NCBI RefSeq assembly: GCF_001277215.2
Contig: NZ_CP013940.1
Span: 3,596,001-3,660,000, forward strand
Direction of reading: 5' to 3'
Length of the DNA: 64,000 nucleotides
Source: Cronobacter malonaticus LMG 23826
GTDB taxonomy: Bacteria > Pseudomonadota > Gammaproteobacteria > Enterobacterales > Enterobacteriaceae
The notes under the pieces are model-generated. The model was not told where the DNA came from and did not search any database. It worked only from the letters and a program-made list of their open reading frames with translations. Made by a program: the position numbers and the translations under genes. Positions 1-10,953 of this stretch are shown here, piece by piece (within the stretch, counting starts at the first letter, position 1; the number at the start of each line of letters is the position of its first letter).

Positions 1-17
1 TCGCAGGCAAGCGGCGG

Positions 18-485
18 TCAGAGCCCGTATTCGCCGTAACCGCGCCGCTTTTGCAGGCGATCCAGCCATCGGCCAGCATAGTGAACGCCCACTAACACGG
101 CAGCCAGAAAGGCGGTGTGCAGCCAGAAGGCGACGCGTCCGTCGAAAATAAAAAAGCTCAGGATGAAATACGGCAGCGTGGCGCTGGCTATTGCAAAAAG
201 CAGATGTTCGCCAAGCGAGAACAGGCGCAGCACCTCGTCCGCCTCTTTCTCCTGTGGGGAACCGGCGATCACCACGCCTACCGCCAGGCTGCGGCGGTCC
301 ACATGCCGCGCGAGCAGTGCGAAAAGCAGAGCCAGCACAGAGAACACGGCCCCCTCAAAGACCAGCCACGGCAGCGGATCGCGAAAATAAAAGTAAGCGC
401 CCACTATCAGAATCAGGATGAGTGCCTCAGGCACAAAGGCAAGATGGGCGAAAAACAGGAGTAACAGCGAGGCGAGTCTTTTCAT
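18..485 (-). CDS. Hypothetical integral membrane protein (155 aa)
   Basis: I do not recognise this protein. It has about four hydrophobic segments: two in the first 65 residues (one begins right after the MKRL start) and two in the second half, around 95-115 and 125-142. The linker near residues 75-90 is charged and the C-terminal tail is Arg/Lys-rich, so an inner-membrane protein with the tail in the cytoplasm is likely. I chose the ATG at 485; the frame extends to a TTG at 497 that adds only four residues. It lies just downstream of lptG in the same direction, but a strong hairpin terminator (511-542) separates them, so it probably has its own promoter or depends on readthrough. E. coli K-12 has idnR next to lptG instead. 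Function unknown. Confidence 0.6.
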   Translation of the reverse strand: MKRLASLLLLFFAHLAFVPEALILILIVGAYFYFRDPLPWLVFEGAVFSVLALLFALLARHVDRRSLAVGVVIAGSPQEKEADEVLRLFSLGEHLLFAIASATLPYFILSFFIFDGRVAFWLHTAFLAAVLVGVHYAGRWLDRLQKRRGYGEYGL

Positions 486-499
486 GGCTTCACGCAAAC

Positions 500-542
500 G
501 AGAAAAGAGAGAAAGCGCACTCCCTCAAGTGAGGAAGTGCGC
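500..542 (-). terminator. Rho-independent terminator of lptF-lptG
   Basis: A 12-bp inverted repeat (515-526 with 531-542, one mismatch, 4-nt loop) begins seven bases after the lptG stop codon. Read on the minus strand it is followed by a T-rich tract (complement of 500-514). Confidence 0.75.
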
Positions 543-548
543 AAGGCA

Positions 549-1631
549 TCAGGCGCGTTTCATCAGCAGCCAGAGGCTTATCAGGAAGAAGCTGGCGCTC
601 GGCAGCAGCGCGCCGATAATCGGCGGAATGCCGTACACCAGGCTCAGCGGCCCGAAGATTTGGTCCAGCACGTAGAAAATAAAGCCGAAGCTGATACCCG
701 TCACGACGCGCACGCCCATCGGCACGCTGCGCAGCGGCCCGAAAATAAACGACAGCGCCATCAGCATCATCACCGCCACGGAGAGCGGCTGGAAGATTTT
801 GCTCCACATGTTGAGCTGATAACGGCTGGCATCCTGGCCGCTCGCCTTCAGATATTTGACGTAATTACGCAGCCCGCTTATCGACAGCGCGTCTGGATCC
901 AGCGCCACGACGCCGAGCTTGTCCGGCGTCAGGTTAGTTTTCCAGGTCCCGGTCAGCGTCTGAGAACCGGTGATCTGCTGCGGGTTTTTGAGGTTCGACT
1001 CATCCACCTGCGACAGGCGCCACAGCTTGTGTTCAGCGTCAAACTTCGCGCTGGCGGCGTAACGGACTGACTCCAGACGACGCTTGTCGTTAAAGGCGTA
1101 GATGCTGATTCCGCCCAGCTCGTTTTCGCCCTTCACGCGCTCGATATACACAAAGTTATCGCCGTCTTTTGCCCACATCCCCTGCTGGGTTGAGAGCAGC
1201 GAACCGCCATACATCTGCTGCGCGCGCAGGTTGCGGGCCATCTGCTCGCCCTGCGGTGCCACCCATTCGCCGATAGCCATCGTAAAGATAACCAGCGGAA
1301 TGGCGGTTTTCATCACGGAGGCGGCCACCTGCATCCGGGTAAAGCCGGAGGCCTGCATAACGACCAGCTCGCTGCGCTGCGCCAGCATCCCTAAGCCCAG
1401 GAGCGCGCCAAGCAGCGCGGCCATCGGGAAGAAGATCTGGATGTCTTTCGGCACGCTCAGCAGCGTGTACGTCCCCGCGCCAAGCGCGGTGTAGCTGCCT
1501 TCGCCAGTCTTTTTCAGCTGATCGACGAATTTGATAATGCCCGACAGCGACACCAGCATGAACAGCGTCATCATAATGGTGTTGAAAATTGTTCTGCCGA
1601 TGTACCGGTCGAGAACGCTAAATCCCAGCAT
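549..1631 (-). CDS. lptG: LptG, LPS export ABC transporter permease
   Basis: LptG pairs with LptF as the permease half of LptB2FG, the inner-membrane ABC transporter that extracts lipopolysaccharide and passes it to LptC-LptA-LptD. The protein is 360 aa, the same length as in E. coli. It has the family layout: two N-terminal membrane helices with a conserved LVSLSG.IKF stretch, the helix with MLAQRSELVVMQASG (the coupling region that meets LptB), a long periplasmic beta-jellyroll part (about 130-270) and two or three C-terminal helices ending SLWLLMKR. Its start overlaps the end of lptF by 14 nt, so the two are translationally coupled. A terminator follows directly. The pair is essential in E. 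coli. Confidence 0.97.
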   Translation of the reverse strand: MLGFSVLDRYIGRTIFNTIMMTLFMLVSLSGIIKFVDQLKKTGEGSYTALGAGTYTLLSVPKDIQIFFPMAALLGALLGLGMLAQRSELVVMQASGFTRMQVAASVMKTAIPLVIFTMAIGEWVAPQGEQMARNLRAQQMYGGSLLSTQQGMWAKDGDNFVYIERVKGENELGGISIYAFNDKRRLESVRYAASAKFDAEHKLWRLSQVDESNLKNPQQITGSQTLTGTWKTNLTPDKLGVVALDPDALSISGLRNYVKYLKASGQDASRYQLNMWSKIFQPLSVAVMMLMALSFIFGPLRSVPMGVRVVTGISFGFIFYVLDQIFGPLSLVYGIPPIIGALLPSASFFLISLWLLMKRA

Positions 1632-2730
1632 CGATCACTCCCCGACGAGCAAAGCGGGTGCGGATGCGGCGCACCGGCACCGTGTCCCACAGGTTCAGCG
1701 CCACGGCCAGCGCCAGATAAAGCAGGTTAACGGCCCACATCCAGATCAGCGGATCAAGCTTGCCTTTTGCGCCGTTGGAGCGCAGCGAAGTCTGGAGCAG
1801 GAAGAAGATAAGATACAGCAGCATCGCGGGCAGCATCGAGAGCACGCGGCCCTGACGCGGGTTCACCACCGAGAGCGGCACGACCATCAGCGCCATCACA
1901 ATCACCGCGAACACCAGCGTCAGACGCCAGTGGAACTCGGCGCGCGCCGATTTGGAATCCGCCTGCCAGAGGGTTTTCATGTCCATCTGCTCGGCGTCGT
2001 CCGGGTCCAGCGCCACGGCCTGGTGGCCGATAATTGCTTTGTAATCTTTAAAGTCGGTGATGCGGAAATCGCGCAGCATCGCGGTGCCCTCAAAGCGGGT
2101 GCCCTGATTGAGCGTCACCACCTGCGAGCCATCCTTACGCTGCGAGAGCTCGCCGGAGTCGGCGACAACCACAGAAGGACGCGCGTTACCTTTCGGGCGC
2201 AGCTGCGCCAGGAACACGTCTTTGAATTTGCTGCCGTCCACGCTTTCGATAAACAGCACCGCGTTACCGTCGGTCGCCTGCTGGAACTGGCCCTGCGCGA
2301 GCGCCGCCATGCCGGGGTTGGCTTTCGCCTCCGCGAGCACTTCGTCCTGATGGCGCGACGACCACGGGCCTGCCCACATCACGTTCACCGCCGCGACAAT
2401 GCCGGTCAGCAGCGCGAGCACCATCGCGGCTTTCACCAGCACCGCTTTACTCAGCCCGCAGGCGTGCATGACGGTAATTTCACTTTCGGTATAGAGCCTG
2501 CCAAGCGTCATCAATAGCGCGAGGAACAGGCTTAACGGCAGGATGAGCTGCGCCATTTCGGGCACGCCCAGGCCGAGGAGCGAAAGCACGAGGTTTGTCG
2601 GAATATCGCCGTCCACCGCCGCGCCAAGAATTCTCACCAGCTTCTGGCAGAAGAAGATCAGCAGCAGGATGAACAAAATCGCCAGTTGGCTTTTGAGCGT
2701 CTCCCGAACCAGATATCTTATGATTATCAC
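1618..2730 (-). CDS. lptF: LptF, LPS export ABC transporter permease
   Basis: First gene of the lptFG operon and partner permease of LptG in the LPS extraction transporter. The 370-aa protein starts MIIIRYLVRETLK from a GTG codon, the start also used in E. coli. It has N-terminal helices, the coupling segment TESEITVMHACGLSKAV, a periplasmic domain rich in beta strands (about 120-265) and C-terminal helices with VPLSVVNPRQGR. It is divergent from pepA; the 269-nt gap holds promoters for both. The C-terminus (RFARRGVIDAGI) is a few residues longer than in E. coli, which gives the 14-nt overlap with lptG. Confidence 0.97.
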   Translation of the reverse strand: MIIIRYLVRETLKSQLAILFILLLIFFCQKLVRILGAAVDGDIPTNLVLSLLGLGVPEMAQLILPLSLFLALLMTLGRLYTESEITVMHACGLSKAVLVKAAMVLALLTGIVAAVNVMWAGPWSSRHQDEVLAEAKANPGMAALAQGQFQQATDGNAVLFIESVDGSKFKDVFLAQLRPKGNARPSVVVADSGELSQRKDGSQVVTLNQGTRFEGTAMLRDFRITDFKDYKAIIGHQAVALDPDDAEQMDMKTLWQADSKSARAEFHWRLTLVFAVIVMALMVVPLSVVNPRQGRVLSMLPAMLLYLIFFLLQTSLRSNGAKGKLDPLIWMWAVNLLYLALAVALNLWDTVPVRRIRTRFARRGVIDAGI

Positions 2731-2996
2731 ATTAAATACGCCTGTGAATACGAGTCTTTTTGCAGGAAAATCGCTTGTTTCATGGCTTAAACGTCATTTA
2801 TTCTCTTGAGTCGTCGAAAAGATCGCTAAGATTACTTATCTTAACGGCTTCGCGCTTCAAGCGTTGCCGACGAGCCGAAACCAAAACAACATTCGTTAAG
2901 ATTAACACGAAGTCATCGCAACAGCGGAGCAAGAGTTACGAAGTGGTCAATTCTATCTGTAGCCGCCGCCGTTGTCTTTAAGATTCAGGAGCGTAG

Positions 2997-4511
<1,515 letters not shown>

Positions 4512-4524
4512 GACTCTGACAGAC

Positions 4525-4617
4525 GGTGGGTGCGCTTCGCTTACCCACCCTACCAAACACCGTCAGGTATGCTGGCGATACGGTAAACGGTGGGTGCGCT
4601 TTGCTTACCCACCCTAC
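4525..4617 (+). repeat. Two REP-like palindromes (GGTGGGTGCGCTT.GCTTACCCACC)
   Basis: Two near-identical 29-bp units, 4525-4553 and 4589-4617, lie in direct orientation between pepA and holC. Each is an imperfect palindrome (GGTGGGT...ACCCACC) ending in CTAC. The same element recurs at 13388-13533 and 34642-34939, always outside genes. It is the local equivalent of REP/BIME elements. Confidence 0.85.
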
Positions 4618-4717
4618 AAAAAACCACCATTCCGCTAAAAAGACTCGCCCTCCCCCGAATCAGGGTGAAGACAGGCAGCCAACAACGAGGCAACGGGAAA
4701 CACCACGGGTATCGCTT

Positions 4718-5179
4718 ATGAAGAACGCAACGTTTTACCTGCTGGACAACGACGACACCGCGGACGGCCTGAGCGCCGTGGAACAACTGGTGTGCGACGT
4801 TGCCGCCGCGCGCTGGCGCGCAGGGAAACGCATCCTGATTGCCTGCGTTGACGAAGCCCAGGCGACCCGCATCGACGAAGCGCTCTGGAAGCGCGACCCG
4901 GACAGCTTCGTGCCGCACAATCTGGCAGGCGAAGGGCCGCGCGGCGGCGCGCCGGTTGAGATAGCCTGGCCGCAAAAACGCGGCAGCAGCCCGCGGGAGC
5001 TGCTGATAAGCCTGCTGCCGGAGTTTGCAGCTTTTGCCACTGCTTTCTATGAAGTGGTAGACTTCGTACCTTACGACGAATCCCAGAAACAACTGGCGCG
5101 CGAACGCTACAAAGCCTATCGCGCCGCTGGTTTCCACTTGACCACGGCCACCTTCACGGCGCCCGGAACGACACAGTAG
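4718..5179 (+). CDS. holC: HolC, DNA polymerase III chi subunit
   Basis: Chi subunit (153 aa; E. coli 147) of the DNA polymerase III clamp-loader complex. It binds psi (HolD) and contacts the C-terminal tail of SSB, tying the replisome to coated single-stranded DNA. Recognised from the start [12 protein letters not shown], the middle motif [12 protein letters not shown] and the C-terminal part with [21 protein letters not shown]. The open frame extends upstream through the REP elements to 4526, but family length and sequence place the start at the ATG at 4718. Only 2 nt separate its stop from valS, so the two are co-transcribed, as in E. coli. Confidence 0.95.
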   Translation: MKNATFYLLDNDDTADGLSAVEQLVCDVAAARWRAGKRILIACVDEAQATRIDEALWKRDPDSFVPHNLAGEGPRGGAPVEIAWPQKRGSSPRELLISLLPEFAAFATAFYEVVDFVPYDESQKQLARERYKAYRAAGFHLTTATFTAPGTTQ

Positions 5180-5181
5180 AA

Positions 5182-8037
5182 ATGGAAAAGACATATAACC
5201 CCCAAGATATCGAACAGCCGCTTTACGAGCACTGGGAGCAGCAGGGCTATTTCAAACCCAACGGCGACGAGAGCCAGGAAAGCTTCTGCATCATGATCCC
5301 GCCGCCGAACGTCACCGGCAGTTTGCATATGGGTCACGCCTTCCAGCAAACCATCATGGACACCATGATCCGCTATCAGCGTATGCAGGGTAAAAACACT
5401 CTGTGGCAGGTCGGCACCGACCACGCCGGTATCGCGACCCAGATGGTCGTCGAGCGCAAAATCGCTGCCGAAGAAGGCAAAACCCGCCACGATTACGGCC
5501 GCGACGCCTTCATCGACAAAATCTGGGAGTGGAAAGCGGAATCCGGCGGCACCATCACGCGCCAGATGCGTCGTCTGGGTAACTCGGTGGACTGGGAGCG
5601 CGAGCGCTTCACCATGGATGAAGGCCTCTCCAACGCGGTGAAAGAGGTGTTCGTCCGTCTTTATAAAGAAGATCTGATCTATCGTGGCAAGCGTCTCGTG
5701 AACTGGGACCCGAAACTGCGTACCGCCATCTCTGACCTGGAAGTGGAAAACCGCGAGTCGAAAGGCTCGATGTGGCATATCCGCTACCCGCTGGCGGACG
5801 GCGCGAAAACCGCCGACGGCAAAGATTACCTGGTGGTCGCCACCACGCGTCCGGAAACCCTGCTGGGCGATACCGGCGTTGCCGTAAACCCGGAAGATCC
5901 TCGTTATAAAGATCTGATCGGCAAATATGTCGTGCTGCCGCTGGTTAACCGCCGCATCCCGATTGTCGGCGACGAACACGCCGATATGGAAAAAGGCACC
6001 GGCTGCGTGAAGATCACCCCGGCGCACGACTTCAACGACTACGAAGTGGGTCGTCGTCATCAGCTGCCGATGATCAACATCCTGACCTTTGACGGCGATA
6101 TCCGTGAAAGCGCGGAAGTCTACGACACCAAAGGCAACGAGTCTGACGTTTACTCAAACGAGATCCCGGCGCAGTTCCAGAAAATGGAGCGCTTCGCCGC
6201 GCGTAAAGCGATCGTGGCGGCGGTCGATGAACTCGGCTTGCTCGAAGAGATCAAACCGCACGATCTGACCGTGCCTTACGGCGATCGCGGCGGCGTGGTT
6301 ATCGAACCAATGCTGACCGACCAGTGGTACGTGCGTGCCGACGTGCTGGCGAAACCGGCGGTGGAAGCGGTAGAAAACGGCGATATTCAGTTCGTGCCGA
6401 AGCAGTACGAAAATATGTACTTCTCCTGGATGCGCGATATTCAGGACTGGTGTATCTCCCGTCAGCTCTGGTGGGGCCACCGCATTCCGGCCTGGTACGA
6501 TGCCGAAGGCAACGTCTACGTAGGCCGCAGCGAAGAGGAAGTGCGTCAGGAAAATAACCTGTCCGCCGACGTCGCGCTGCGCCAGGACGACGACGTGCTG
6601 GACACCTGGTTCTCCTCCGCGCTCTGGACATTCTCCACCCTCGGCTGGCCGGAAAACACCGACGCGCTGCGTCAGTTCCACCCGACCAGCGTGATGGTCT
6701 CCGGCTTCGACATCATCTTCTTCTGGATTGCCCGCATGATCATGATGACCATGCACTTCATCAAAGATGAAAACGGCAAGCCGCAGGTGCCGTTCAAAAC
6801 TGTCTACATGACCGGTCTTATCCGCGATGACGAAGGCCAGAAGATGTCCAAATCCAAGGGCAACGTGATTGACCCGCTGGATATGGTCGACGGCATCACG
6901 CTGGAAGAATTGCTGGAAAAACGTACCGGTAACATGATGCAGCCGCAGCTGGCGGAGAAAATCCGCAAGCGCACCGAGAAGCAGTTCCCGGAAGGCATCG
7001 AGCCGCACGGCACCGACGCCCTGCGCTTTACGCTGGCGGCGCTGGCCTCTACCGGTCGCGACATCAACTGGGACATGAAGCGTCTCGAAGGCTACCGCAA
7101 CTTCTGTAACAAGCTGTGGAACGCCAGCCGTTTCGTGCTGATGAACACCGAAGATCAGGATTGCGGTTTTAACGGTGGCGAGAAAGTGCTGTCGCTGGCG
7201 GATCGCTGGATCCTGGCGGAATTCAACCAGACCGTAAAAGCGTACCGCGAAGCGCTGGATAATTTCCGCTTCGATATCGCGGCGGGCATTCTGTATGAAT
7301 TCACCTGGAACCAGTTCTGCGACTGGTATCTGGAGCTGACCAAGCCAGTCATGAACGGCGGTTCAGAAGCTGAACTGCGCGGCACCCGCAACACGCTGGT
7401 GACCGTACTGGAAGGTCTGCTGCGTCTCGCGCATCCGATAATCCCGTTTATCACGGAAACCATCTGGCAGCGCGTGAAAGTGATTGCCGGTATCGACGCC
7501 GATACCATTATGCTCCAGCCGTTCCCGGCCTTCGACGCCTCCCGCGTCGACGACGCGGCGCTGGCGGATACCGAGTGGCTGAAGCAGGCTATCGTCGCCG
7601 TGCGTAATATTCGCGCCGAGATGAACATCGCGCCGGGCAAACCGCTGGCGCTGCTGCTGCGCGGTTGCAGCCAGGACGCACAGCGTCGTGTTAACGATAA
7701 CCGCGGCTTCCTGCAGACGCTGGCGCGCCTCGAAAGCATTACCGTGCTGCCTGCCGATGACAAAGGCCCGGTGTCGGTGACCAAAATCATCGACGGCGCC
7801 GAGCTGCTGATCCCGATGGCGGGGCTGATTGACAAAGACGCCGAGCTGGCGCGTCTGGCGAAAGAAGTGGCCAAAATCGAAGGCGAGATCGGCCGCATCG
7901 AAAGCAAACTCGGCAACGAAGGCTTTGTGGCCCGCGCGCCGGAAGCCGTTATCGCGAAAGAGCGCGAAAAACTGGCGGGCTATCACGAGGCGAAAGCCAA
8001 ACTGATAGAACAGCAGGGCGTGATTAGCGCACTGTAA
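5182..8037 (+). CDS. valS: ValS, valyl-tRNA synthetase
   Basis: Class I aminoacyl-tRNA synthetase that charges tRNA-Val and edits mischarged threonine; 951 aa, the same as E. coli. Visible motifs: [15 protein letters not shown] (the HIGH motif, about 42-54), the CP1 editing domain with [15 protein letters not shown] (about 219-233), [18 protein letters not shown], the second catalytic motif KMSKSKGN (about 554-561), and a C-terminal coiled-coil arm with alternating Lys/Glu (about 880-945) typical of ValRS. It follows holC after 2 nt and ends before a strong terminator. Confidence 0.98.
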   Translation: MEKTYNPQDIEQPLYEHWEQQGYFKPNGDESQESFCIMIPPPNVTGSLHMGHAFQQTIMDTMIRYQRMQGKNTLWQVGTDHAGIATQMVVERKIAAEEGKTRHDYGRDAFIDKIWEWKAESGGTITRQMRRLGNSVDWERERFTMDEGLSNAVKEVFVRLYKEDLIYRGKRLVNWDPKLRTAISDLEVENRESKGSMWHIRYPLADGAKTADGKDYLVVATTRPETLLGDTGVAVNPEDPRYKDLIGKYVVLPLVNRRIPIVGDEHADMEKGTGCVKITPAHDFNDYEVGRRHQLPMINILTFDGDIRESAEVYDTKGNESDVYSNEIPAQFQKMERFAARKAIVAAVDELGLLEEIKPHDLTVPYGDRGGVVIEPMLTDQWYVRADVLAKPAVEAVENGDIQFVPKQYENMYFSWMRDIQDWCISRQLWWGHRIPAWYDAEGNVYVGRSEEEVRQENNLSADVALRQDDDVLDTWFSSALWTFSTLGWPENTDALRQFHPTSVMVSGFDIIFFWIARMIMMTMHFIKDENGKPQVPFKTVYMTGLIRDDEGQKMSKSKGNVIDPLDMVDGITLEELLEKRTGNMMQPQLAEKIRKRTEKQFPEGIEPHGTDALRFTLAALASTGRDINWDMKRLEGYRNFCNKLWNASRFVLMNTEDQDCGFNGGEKVLSLADRWILAEFNQTVKAYREALDNFRFDIAAGILYEFTWNQFCDWYLELTKPVMNGGSEAELRGTRNTLVTVLEGLLRLAHPIIPFITETIWQRVKVIAGIDADTIMLQPFPAFDASRVDDAALADTEWLKQAIVAVRNIRAEMNIAPGKPLALLLRGCSQDAQRRVNDNRGFLQTLARLESITVLPADDKGPVSVTKIIDGAELLIPMAGLIDKDAELARLAKEVAKIEGEIGRIESKLGNEGFVARAPEAVIAKEREKLAGYHEAKAKLIEQQGVISAL

Positions 8038-8052
8038 GTCATGCTGAATAAC

Positions 8053-8077
8053 AAGCCGGGGCGACCCGGCTTTTTTT
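8053..8077 (+). terminator. Rho-independent terminator of holC-valS
   Basis: Stem AAGCCGGG/CCCGGCTT (8053-8060 with 8065-8072) with a GCGA tetraloop, followed by a run of T to 8077. It lies 15 nt after the valS stop. Confidence 0.9.
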
Positions 8078-8090
8078 ATGTCTATATTTC

Positions 8091-8121
8091 GCAAAAAAAC
8101 GGCGCTCAACCGAGCGCCGTT
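8091..8121 (-). terminator. Rho-independent terminator of yjgN
   Basis: Ten-bp perfect stem (8098-8107 with 8112-8121), 4-nt loop; on the minus strand it ends in a run of T (complement of the A tract at 8093-8099). It faces the valS terminator. Confidence 0.85.
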
Positions 8122-8155
8122 ATGCTTTTAGCGGGCCGAAGCCCTGAGCTTATTT

Positions 8156-9358
8156 TCAGAGTGCGAAAGGCAGAATGGAGAAACCACGGCCCAGCACGCT
8201 TGCCGGATCGTTACGCGGCTGTTCATCGTGATCGACCAGCGCCAGGTTATCCAGTTCGCCCTCGACATGGGTGTTTTCCAGCAGGTAGCGCGTCAGGCGC
8301 ACTTTCGCCCACGGCCACGCCAGACCAAAGGTGATACCGCAGACCATGAAATTGCTCAGAATGATCCAGACAAAAGAACCGACGCTCGCGGTGGAGCGGA
8401 ACGTAATCCCGCCTTCCAGCGACATCTGCTGATAAGCGTAGTTACGCATTTTCACAAACGCGAAGCTAAAGCAGACCAGGATGCCGACCATATAAATGAA
8501 ATACGGCAGTAAAACGCTCATGATCAGTGATATCAAAAAGCTAAGCATTTCTTCCTGGCTATTCATACCATATACACTGTAATGCATAATCTGAGTCATC
8601 AATGGCGCCAGCATAATCAATGCTACCGTGATAAACGGCACAAACAGCAGCATCGCCTTGAGATAAATAAAGGTGCAGGTTTTTACATTCAGGTTAATCG
8701 CAAAACGGTGTTTGCCATATTGCAGGTTATTGACCAGCAGGCCGTACCACTGCGCGGCATAAATGCCCTGCATCAGCGCGGTACCAATAAGCCCCACCAG
8801 AACCGACAGCGCAATACCGACAAAAATGCCGGTCATACTCTGGCTGGAGCCCGCAATCGTAAAGACCAGCCCCATCACGACGGTCACCAGAATCGCAATC
8901 AGCAGCGGGCAGCCGAGCATCACCCACCAGGCGCGCAGCGGGCTGGCTTTAAAGCTAAAACGCAGGCCGTTAAGCTTCGTCATCAGCAGCTGGTAGCGCA
9001 GTCCCTGCATAATAAGGAACGGCGCAAACGCGATAAACAGCAGCACCATGCAGAGGGTTAAAAAGGTATTTTCATAGACTGCATTAATCACAAATACCAC
9101 GTAGAGAAGCGCAAGGCAGATCCAGCCGACGAAAATCGCGCCGCCTGTGGCGTGATAAGAAAAACGTGCGCCTGCCAGTTCGGTATTTTCGTAAAAATAA
9201 CGGCGCGCGCGCACCATCGCCCAGGGTAAAAACAGCCCGGCGGTGAACACGGTTAACAGTATGTTGACCAGCCAGACGGGGAAATATCCGCCGCCGCTGC
9301 CCTGAAACGAGAATGCGTGTGTCTTATTCCCTGCCAGGAATTTATTATCGTCCGACAT
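8156..9358 (-). CDS. yjgN: YjgN, DUF898 family inner membrane protein
   Basis: Polytopic membrane protein of 400 aa (E. coli YjgN 398 aa), DUF898 family. It begins MSDDNKFLAGNKTHAFSFQG. The repeated motif W.MVRARRY...NT...G..F (about 44-67), echoed near the C-terminus as WPWAKVRLTRYLLENTHVEG, is the hallmark of the family. I count roughly eight to ten hydrophobic helices. Biochemical function is unknown. It is transcribed alone between facing terminators, next to yjgM as in E. coli. Confidence 0.93.
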   Translation of the reverse strand: MSDDNKFLAGNKTHAFSFQGSGGGYFPVWLVNILLTVFTAGLFLPWAMVRARRYFYENTELAGARFSYHATGGAIFVGWICLALLYVVFVINAVYENTFLTLCMVLLFIAFAPFLIMQGLRYQLLMTKLNGLRFSFKASPLRAWWVMLGCPLLIAILVTVVMGLVFTIAGSSQSMTGIFVGIALSVLVGLIGTALMQGIYAAQWYGLLVNNLQYGKHRFAINLNVKTCTFIYLKAMLLFVPFITVALIMLAPLMTQIMHYSVYGMNSQEEMLSFLISLIMSVLLPYFIYMVGILVCFSFAFVKMRNYAYQQMSLEGGITFRSTASVGSFVWIILSNFMVCGITFGLAWPWAKVRLTRYLLENTHVEGELDNLALVDHDEQPRNDPASVLGRGFSILPFAL

Positions 9359-9549
9359 AACAATCCTTATTCTGTAAAAAAGAAAAAAGCGCCGTTATAA
9401 CCGTTAATATCTTAGGGTTAATTCAGTGCGTACTTTAGTGTAATAAAGGCCCGGAAAGAATAATAGCAGCCAATATTCCTGGGGTTGCGTCACTCTGCCT
9501 GTAGTGGTATTAAGCACAACACTATGTTGAAAAGATGACATCAGAGTAA

Positions 9550-10056
9550 ATGATGAATGTTGAGGCGCCGGTAGACATTATTATGCGCAGGATGACGGCC
9601 GCGGATAACGCGGCGGTCGCCAGAGTGATCCGCCAGGTTTCCGCGGAATATGGCCTGACGGCGGATAAAGGCTACACCGTCGCAGACCCCAATCTCGACG
9701 TGCTTTATACGCAATACAGCAAGCCAGGCCATGCATACTGGGTGATCGAATTAGACGGTGAAGTCGTGGGCGGCGGCGGTATTGCACCGCTGGCCTGTAG
9801 CGAAACGGACATCTGCGAGCTGCAGAAAATGTATTTTCTGCCCGTCGCGCGCGGCAGAGGGCTTGCGAAAAAGCTGGCGTTACAGGCGATGGATTTCGCC
9901 CGCTCGCAAGGCTATCGCCGCTGCTATCTCGAAACGACCGCCTTTTTAAAAGAGGCGATTGCGCTGTATGAACGCTTAGGCTTCGCGCATATTTCCGAGC
10001 CGCTCGGCTGCACGGGCCATGTGGATTGCGAAGTACGAATGTTAAAAACGCTCTGA
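9550..10056 (+). CDS. yjgM: YjgM, GNAT family N-acetyltransferase
   Basis: Single-domain GNAT acetyltransferase of 168 aa (E. coli YjgM 167 aa). The acetyl-CoA pyrophosphate-binding motif A reads [14 protein letters not shown] (about 97-110); before it lies the V(G)GGGIAPL strand and after it CYLETT...A..LYERLGF, all close to E. coli YjgM. The substrate is not evident from sequence. ATG codons at 9550 and 9553 are both possible starts. It is monocistronic, ending at a bidirectional terminator. Confidence 0.93.
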   Translation: MMNVEAPVDIIMRRMTAADNAAVARVIRQVSAEYGLTADKGYTVADPNLDVLYTQYSKPGHAYWVIELDGEVVGGGGIAPLACSETDICELQKMYFLPVARGRGLAKKLALQAMDFARSQGYRRCYLETTAFLKEAIALYERLGFAHISEPLGCTGHVDCEVRMLKTL

Positions 10057-10074
10057 GCGTAAACGCGTGAAATA

Positions 10075-10102
10075 AAAAAGCCGGGTTAACCCGGCTTTTT
10101 TA
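10075..10102. terminator. Bidirectional rho-independent terminator (yjgM / 268-aa ORF)
   Basis: Symmetric stem AAAAGCCGGG/CCCGGCTTTT with a TTAA loop, flanked by A run and T run, so it can work on both strands. It lies between the convergent yjgM and the next minus-strand ORF. Confidence 0.88.
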
Positions 10103-10909
10103 TTATTGCTGCATGGAGATACGGATAACCGGCCCGGCTTTTTCCGGCGGCAGCGCCAGCACGTCGTGCCAGAGATCCTGCACCATATTGCAGACCTGTT
10201 TTTCCTGACCGACGCCTTTTTGCGGATCGGTAAAGACCTCAATCGTGTCGCCATATTTCGCCGCCAGCGACTGACCAATCGGCGCCAGCGTCTCTTCCGC
10301 CATTTTCTGCTCCTGCGGCGTCACCTTGTGCGCGTTCTGGCCGTAACTTGCCGACAGCAGCTTGGTTTCGACGTCCATACGCTTCGCGATAACGTCTTTC
10401 GACAGCATCTGAACCGGGTTCACACCGCCTTTCACCTGCGGCATCAGGAAGCGGAAACAGGCGTCGTCGCTGTGCTGCTGCATTTCGCGGGTCTGTTCCA
10501 TATTGACGCGCATATACGCGATGACATCTTCATCCGGCGCGAACTGGATGCGCTGCATCTCAAGCTCGGCCATATTCGCCTGCATCGCGTCGATAATATC
10601 CTGCTGCGTTTTGCCCTGCTTCGCCATTTCCAGCGCCTGACCACGCAGGCGCGCGTAAAAGGCCGGATCTTTCTCTTTAATGAGTTTATACAGCGGCATG
10701 CTGTTAAACACCTCGTCAAAGCCCTGCTCCGGCGACGTGTTCGCGCTTCTCAGCCACGCGATGTCGGCGATATTCCACAGCACAATGCCGACGACAAAAA
10801 TCGCGACGGCGGCGAGTTTATTCACTTTGCCTTTTTTATAGAGCGCAGACGCCACCACAGCGAGCACGATGCCCACCAGCGCGGAGAGCATGACATGGTT
10901 CCAGTTCAT
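10103..10909 (-). CDS. Hypothetical membrane-anchored protein (268 aa)
   Basis: Not recognised as a named protein. The N-terminus has two hydrophobic segments (about 5-24 and 31-49) joined by a short basic loop KKGKVNKL, then a long soluble and mostly helical region with many Gln, Met and charged residues. One Cys lies near residue 155 and another near 246 (VCNMVQDLW). This suggests a bitopic or hairpin-anchored protein whose large domain faces one side of the membrane. It is placed 44 nt downstream of miaE in the same direction, so may be in its transcription unit; E. coli has no counterpart at this locus. Codon use looks native. Function unknown. Confidence 0.6.
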   Translation of the reverse strand: MNWNHVMLSALVGIVLAVVASALYKKGKVNKLAAVAIFVVGIVLWNIADIAWLRSANTSPEQGFDEVFNSMPLYKLIKEKDPAFYARLRGQALEMAKQGKTQQDIIDAMQANMAELEMQRIQFAPDEDVIAYMRVNMEQTREMQQHSDDACFRFLMPQVKGGVNPVQMLSKDVIAKRMDVETKLLSASYGQNAHKVTPQEQKMAEETLAPIGQSLAAKYGDTIEVFTDPQKGVGQEKQVCNMVQDLWHDVLALPPEKAGPVIRISMQQ

Positions 10910-10953
10910 CCTTTATCCCTTCGGTATTGATAGTTTTTATAAAGCCCGCCGGC

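Noticed and set aside
1531..2517. 328-aa plus-strand ORF opposite lptF
   Set aside because: Antisense shadow; spans the lptF/lptG overlap and lacks an SD.
5116..6060. Long minus-strand ORF (314 aa) opposite valS
   Set aside because: Antisense shadow of a strongly conserved gene in high-GC DNA; composition is His/Arg-rich with no family features.
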